A program made the translations under genes and the position numbers. A stretch of 64,000 bases of DNA, taken from positions 1,365,889 through 1,429,888 of the forward strand of contig CM059194.1 in the NCBI GenBank assembly GCA_030323885.1, given 5' to 3'. The DNA is from Branchipolynoe longqiensis (taxonomy: Eukaryota > Annelida > Polychaeta > Phyllodocida > Polynoidae). The notes below the pieces were generated by a model. The model did not search any database. It had not been told where the DNA came from and saw only the letters and a list, made by a program, of their open reading frames with translations. How positions within the stretch are numbered: the stretch's first letter is position 1; every line of letters starts with the position of its first letter. Shown here in pieces: positions 34,601 to 37,600 of the stretch.

Positions 34601-37600
34601 ACAAGGTCACAAGCGAATGCGGAACAAGGGAACACACCACAAGGGACCAGTCTATGGCTCCACGGCCTAAGTGAGCTACAGTAACTCCTTAGCATTGTGT
34701 AGGCCTTTCCCATATTTGTAGTGTGCATGTGGGGTGCCTTTTGTCCCATCGATTGCATACATACCTTTTGAAGTCGCTAAAGTATTGCCAAAGCAAGCAG
34801 TAACATAAGCACGTACATGTGCACTAACATAAGTGTACATGTGGACTAACATAAGCACATACATGTGCACTAACATAAGTGTGTACATGTGCACTAACAT
34901 AAGCGCGTACATGGGTAATGCAAGCCAAAGACATGATTGTAGCCATGTGTAGGTATATGTAGTAAGCTTCGTGAATGGGTGGAGTGCAATCAAACTGGAT
35001 TTTTTGCTTTAGATCATTTGAAACAGCCCACATGGGTTTTTAGTATGCATACATGTATGTACAAGTATTTCTTTCTAGAATAGAGGAACAGGTTTCAATT
35101 TAAGTTTCCTTTTTGCTTTAGATCATTTGAAGCAGCCCACATGGGTTTTTAGTACGCCTACATGTATGTACAAGTATTTCTTTCTAGAATAGACGAACAG
35201 GTTTCAATTTAAGTTTCCTTTTTGCTTTAGATCATTTGAAGCAGCCCACATGGGTTTTTAGTACGCCTACATGTATGTACAAGTATTTCTTTCTAGAATA
35301 GACGAACAGGTTTCAATTTAAGTTTGCTTTTTGCTTTAGATCATTTGAAGCAGCCCACTTGGGATTTTAGTACGCCTACATGTATCTAGAACTAGAAATA
35401 TTTCTTTCTACAACAGAGGAATAGGTTTCAATTAGTCTGTGGTGGTTTGTCAACAAGTACATTTACTTCGATACACTACTTAGAGATCTGCCACATGCAC
35501 CAGACGTGATGGCCGAATGAGTTGAGCGTCTGTCTCCCGTTTTAGTAGATCATGGGATTCGAACCCATGAGTTCAAACCCTGGTCCAGTCAAACCAATGA
35601 CGTAACAATTTATACTTGTCACTTCCTAGCCAGGCGCTCGGCATTATTACGTCCCGCCAACATCTAAGGTCACATCAGGACGGGTACCGACTTGTGACAG
35701 TGCGCACTCATGGCGACTTTATAGTGCTACCCCACTGGGAAATCAGGCCGCCAGCACCATGAGCCGATATCCCCCTCAGGCACATTATCCTGACACTGAG
35801 CTAACCAGTCATTGCCCTGTCCTAACAATGCCGAGCACCATGCTAGGAAGCGACAAGTATCAATTTTAAAGTAATTGCTTTGACTCGACCGAGAACCGAC
35901 CTTCCGCACGTGAGGCTCGCGCTGTACCGATTAGGCCACGGCGCCCGGTAAAAAGGAAATGGTGGTGTGAGCGATAATTGAGCCTTCTGGTCTCAGCTTG
36001 AGCGATATTCATACAATCAGTCTCCACTTGTGTTGGGCAGTGAAGCTTATATTGCTTGTATCAATGCTCAATTGTAATGTGTGCATGTCTAACGCTGAGG
36101 CTTGCGTTGTCTTATACTTCTTCTATATGGTCACACATTGGTTTACGCATTAACCGCAACATGAAGTGATTCAGTTTGAACCATTTCGTATATAATCTTA
36201 GGTGTGGTGCCTTTGTCGCAGTTTGAGCACCCTGCCAGTTTCACCTGACTGTCAGTTTCATGCATCAAAATCTAACAGCATAGTCACTAACCTTATGAAT
36301 TTAATATAATGTTTTGGTAAAGATGTTTTCTATATGTGTACCAAACGTTTTGTTTCTAGGTGGTGTGATTTTAGAGATATTTCACTTTTCCTGGATTTTC
36401 TCTATGAAGATTGCTCACCACCATTGACAATGCCTTGAGTTCGACGGTACGCGCAGTGCAAAACATTAGTTTTATTCAAAATAAATAGAAATCAAGAACT
36501 CTAACCGTATAAATTTAATATAATCTTTTTGGTAAAGATGTTTTCTATATGTGTACTAAACGACTTGTTAATAGGTGGGGTGGTTTTAGAGATATTTCAC
36601 TTCTTCTGTATTTTCTGTATGAAGATTGCTCACGACCATTGACAATGCCTTGAGTTTGAGTGTATGCAGTCAGCTGAAACTGGCAGGGCGCTCAAACTGC
36701 GACACCTTTGCTTAAAGTACATAGTCCAATGATTTTGAGTTTTGGCCATTACAATTTAGTTTTGATTGTTATCTCCATTACTTTTGTTTGAAGTAATTCT
36801 TATTACAAATGGCTAACTTTGGGGATATTTGAATTGAAAACATGGCAAATTAATGTTGGCATGCGCGTAGAAATTCTGACACCATAGGCTTCAGCGGTAA
36901 CAGGCTCTGTTAGAATGGCTCTGTATGCCCTTCTATGCAGCAACAAGTGCTTAATGCAAGCACTGCTTGGATATGGCAGATCAAATTTACACAAGTGTTT
37001 TGGGATAGAAAATGAAATTTGAGGCTAAGCACCTTGAAGGTGATGGACCGGTAACGCTTATATAAGTGTTCGCGCAGTAAGTAGGCATGTGATTTCTCTG
37101 GTTTTAACCGGTATTCCGTAGTTTGTCTGGCCGCCGAAACTGGAATTCCGTTTTTTTGGTTTAATTCCGTTTTTTTTCTGGCTGCCGAAACACCTCTGAA
37201 ATACACTATTTTGCATCCCTCTCGCGACTCAGTGGGATGCTGTGTGTCCCCATGATAACCTAAACAAGTTTCAGGTTTTCTTTCCTGCACCCAATCACAT
37301 GCCTGAGTAAGGCAGAATACAAAAAGAGTTGGTTATCATCCTTTTGAAATAAAAATCAGGGTCGGTTTTTATTTTAGTTTTATTTTAGTTTTATTTTAAT
37401 TTTATTTTCATTATTCAGTAGTTCACTGGGGCCATATGCATGGAGCAGTGTTAGGAGGCAAAACGCGTTTAGCGCGGGATTTCTGGTTTAGCGCGGACAA
37501 GTTGGTATGCATGGAGCAGTGTTAGGCCTAACACCGAGCGTTTAAACTCGGAAATTCTAACTCCGATCATATCTGGTTTACAGCGGGGTTAGTGTCAGGA

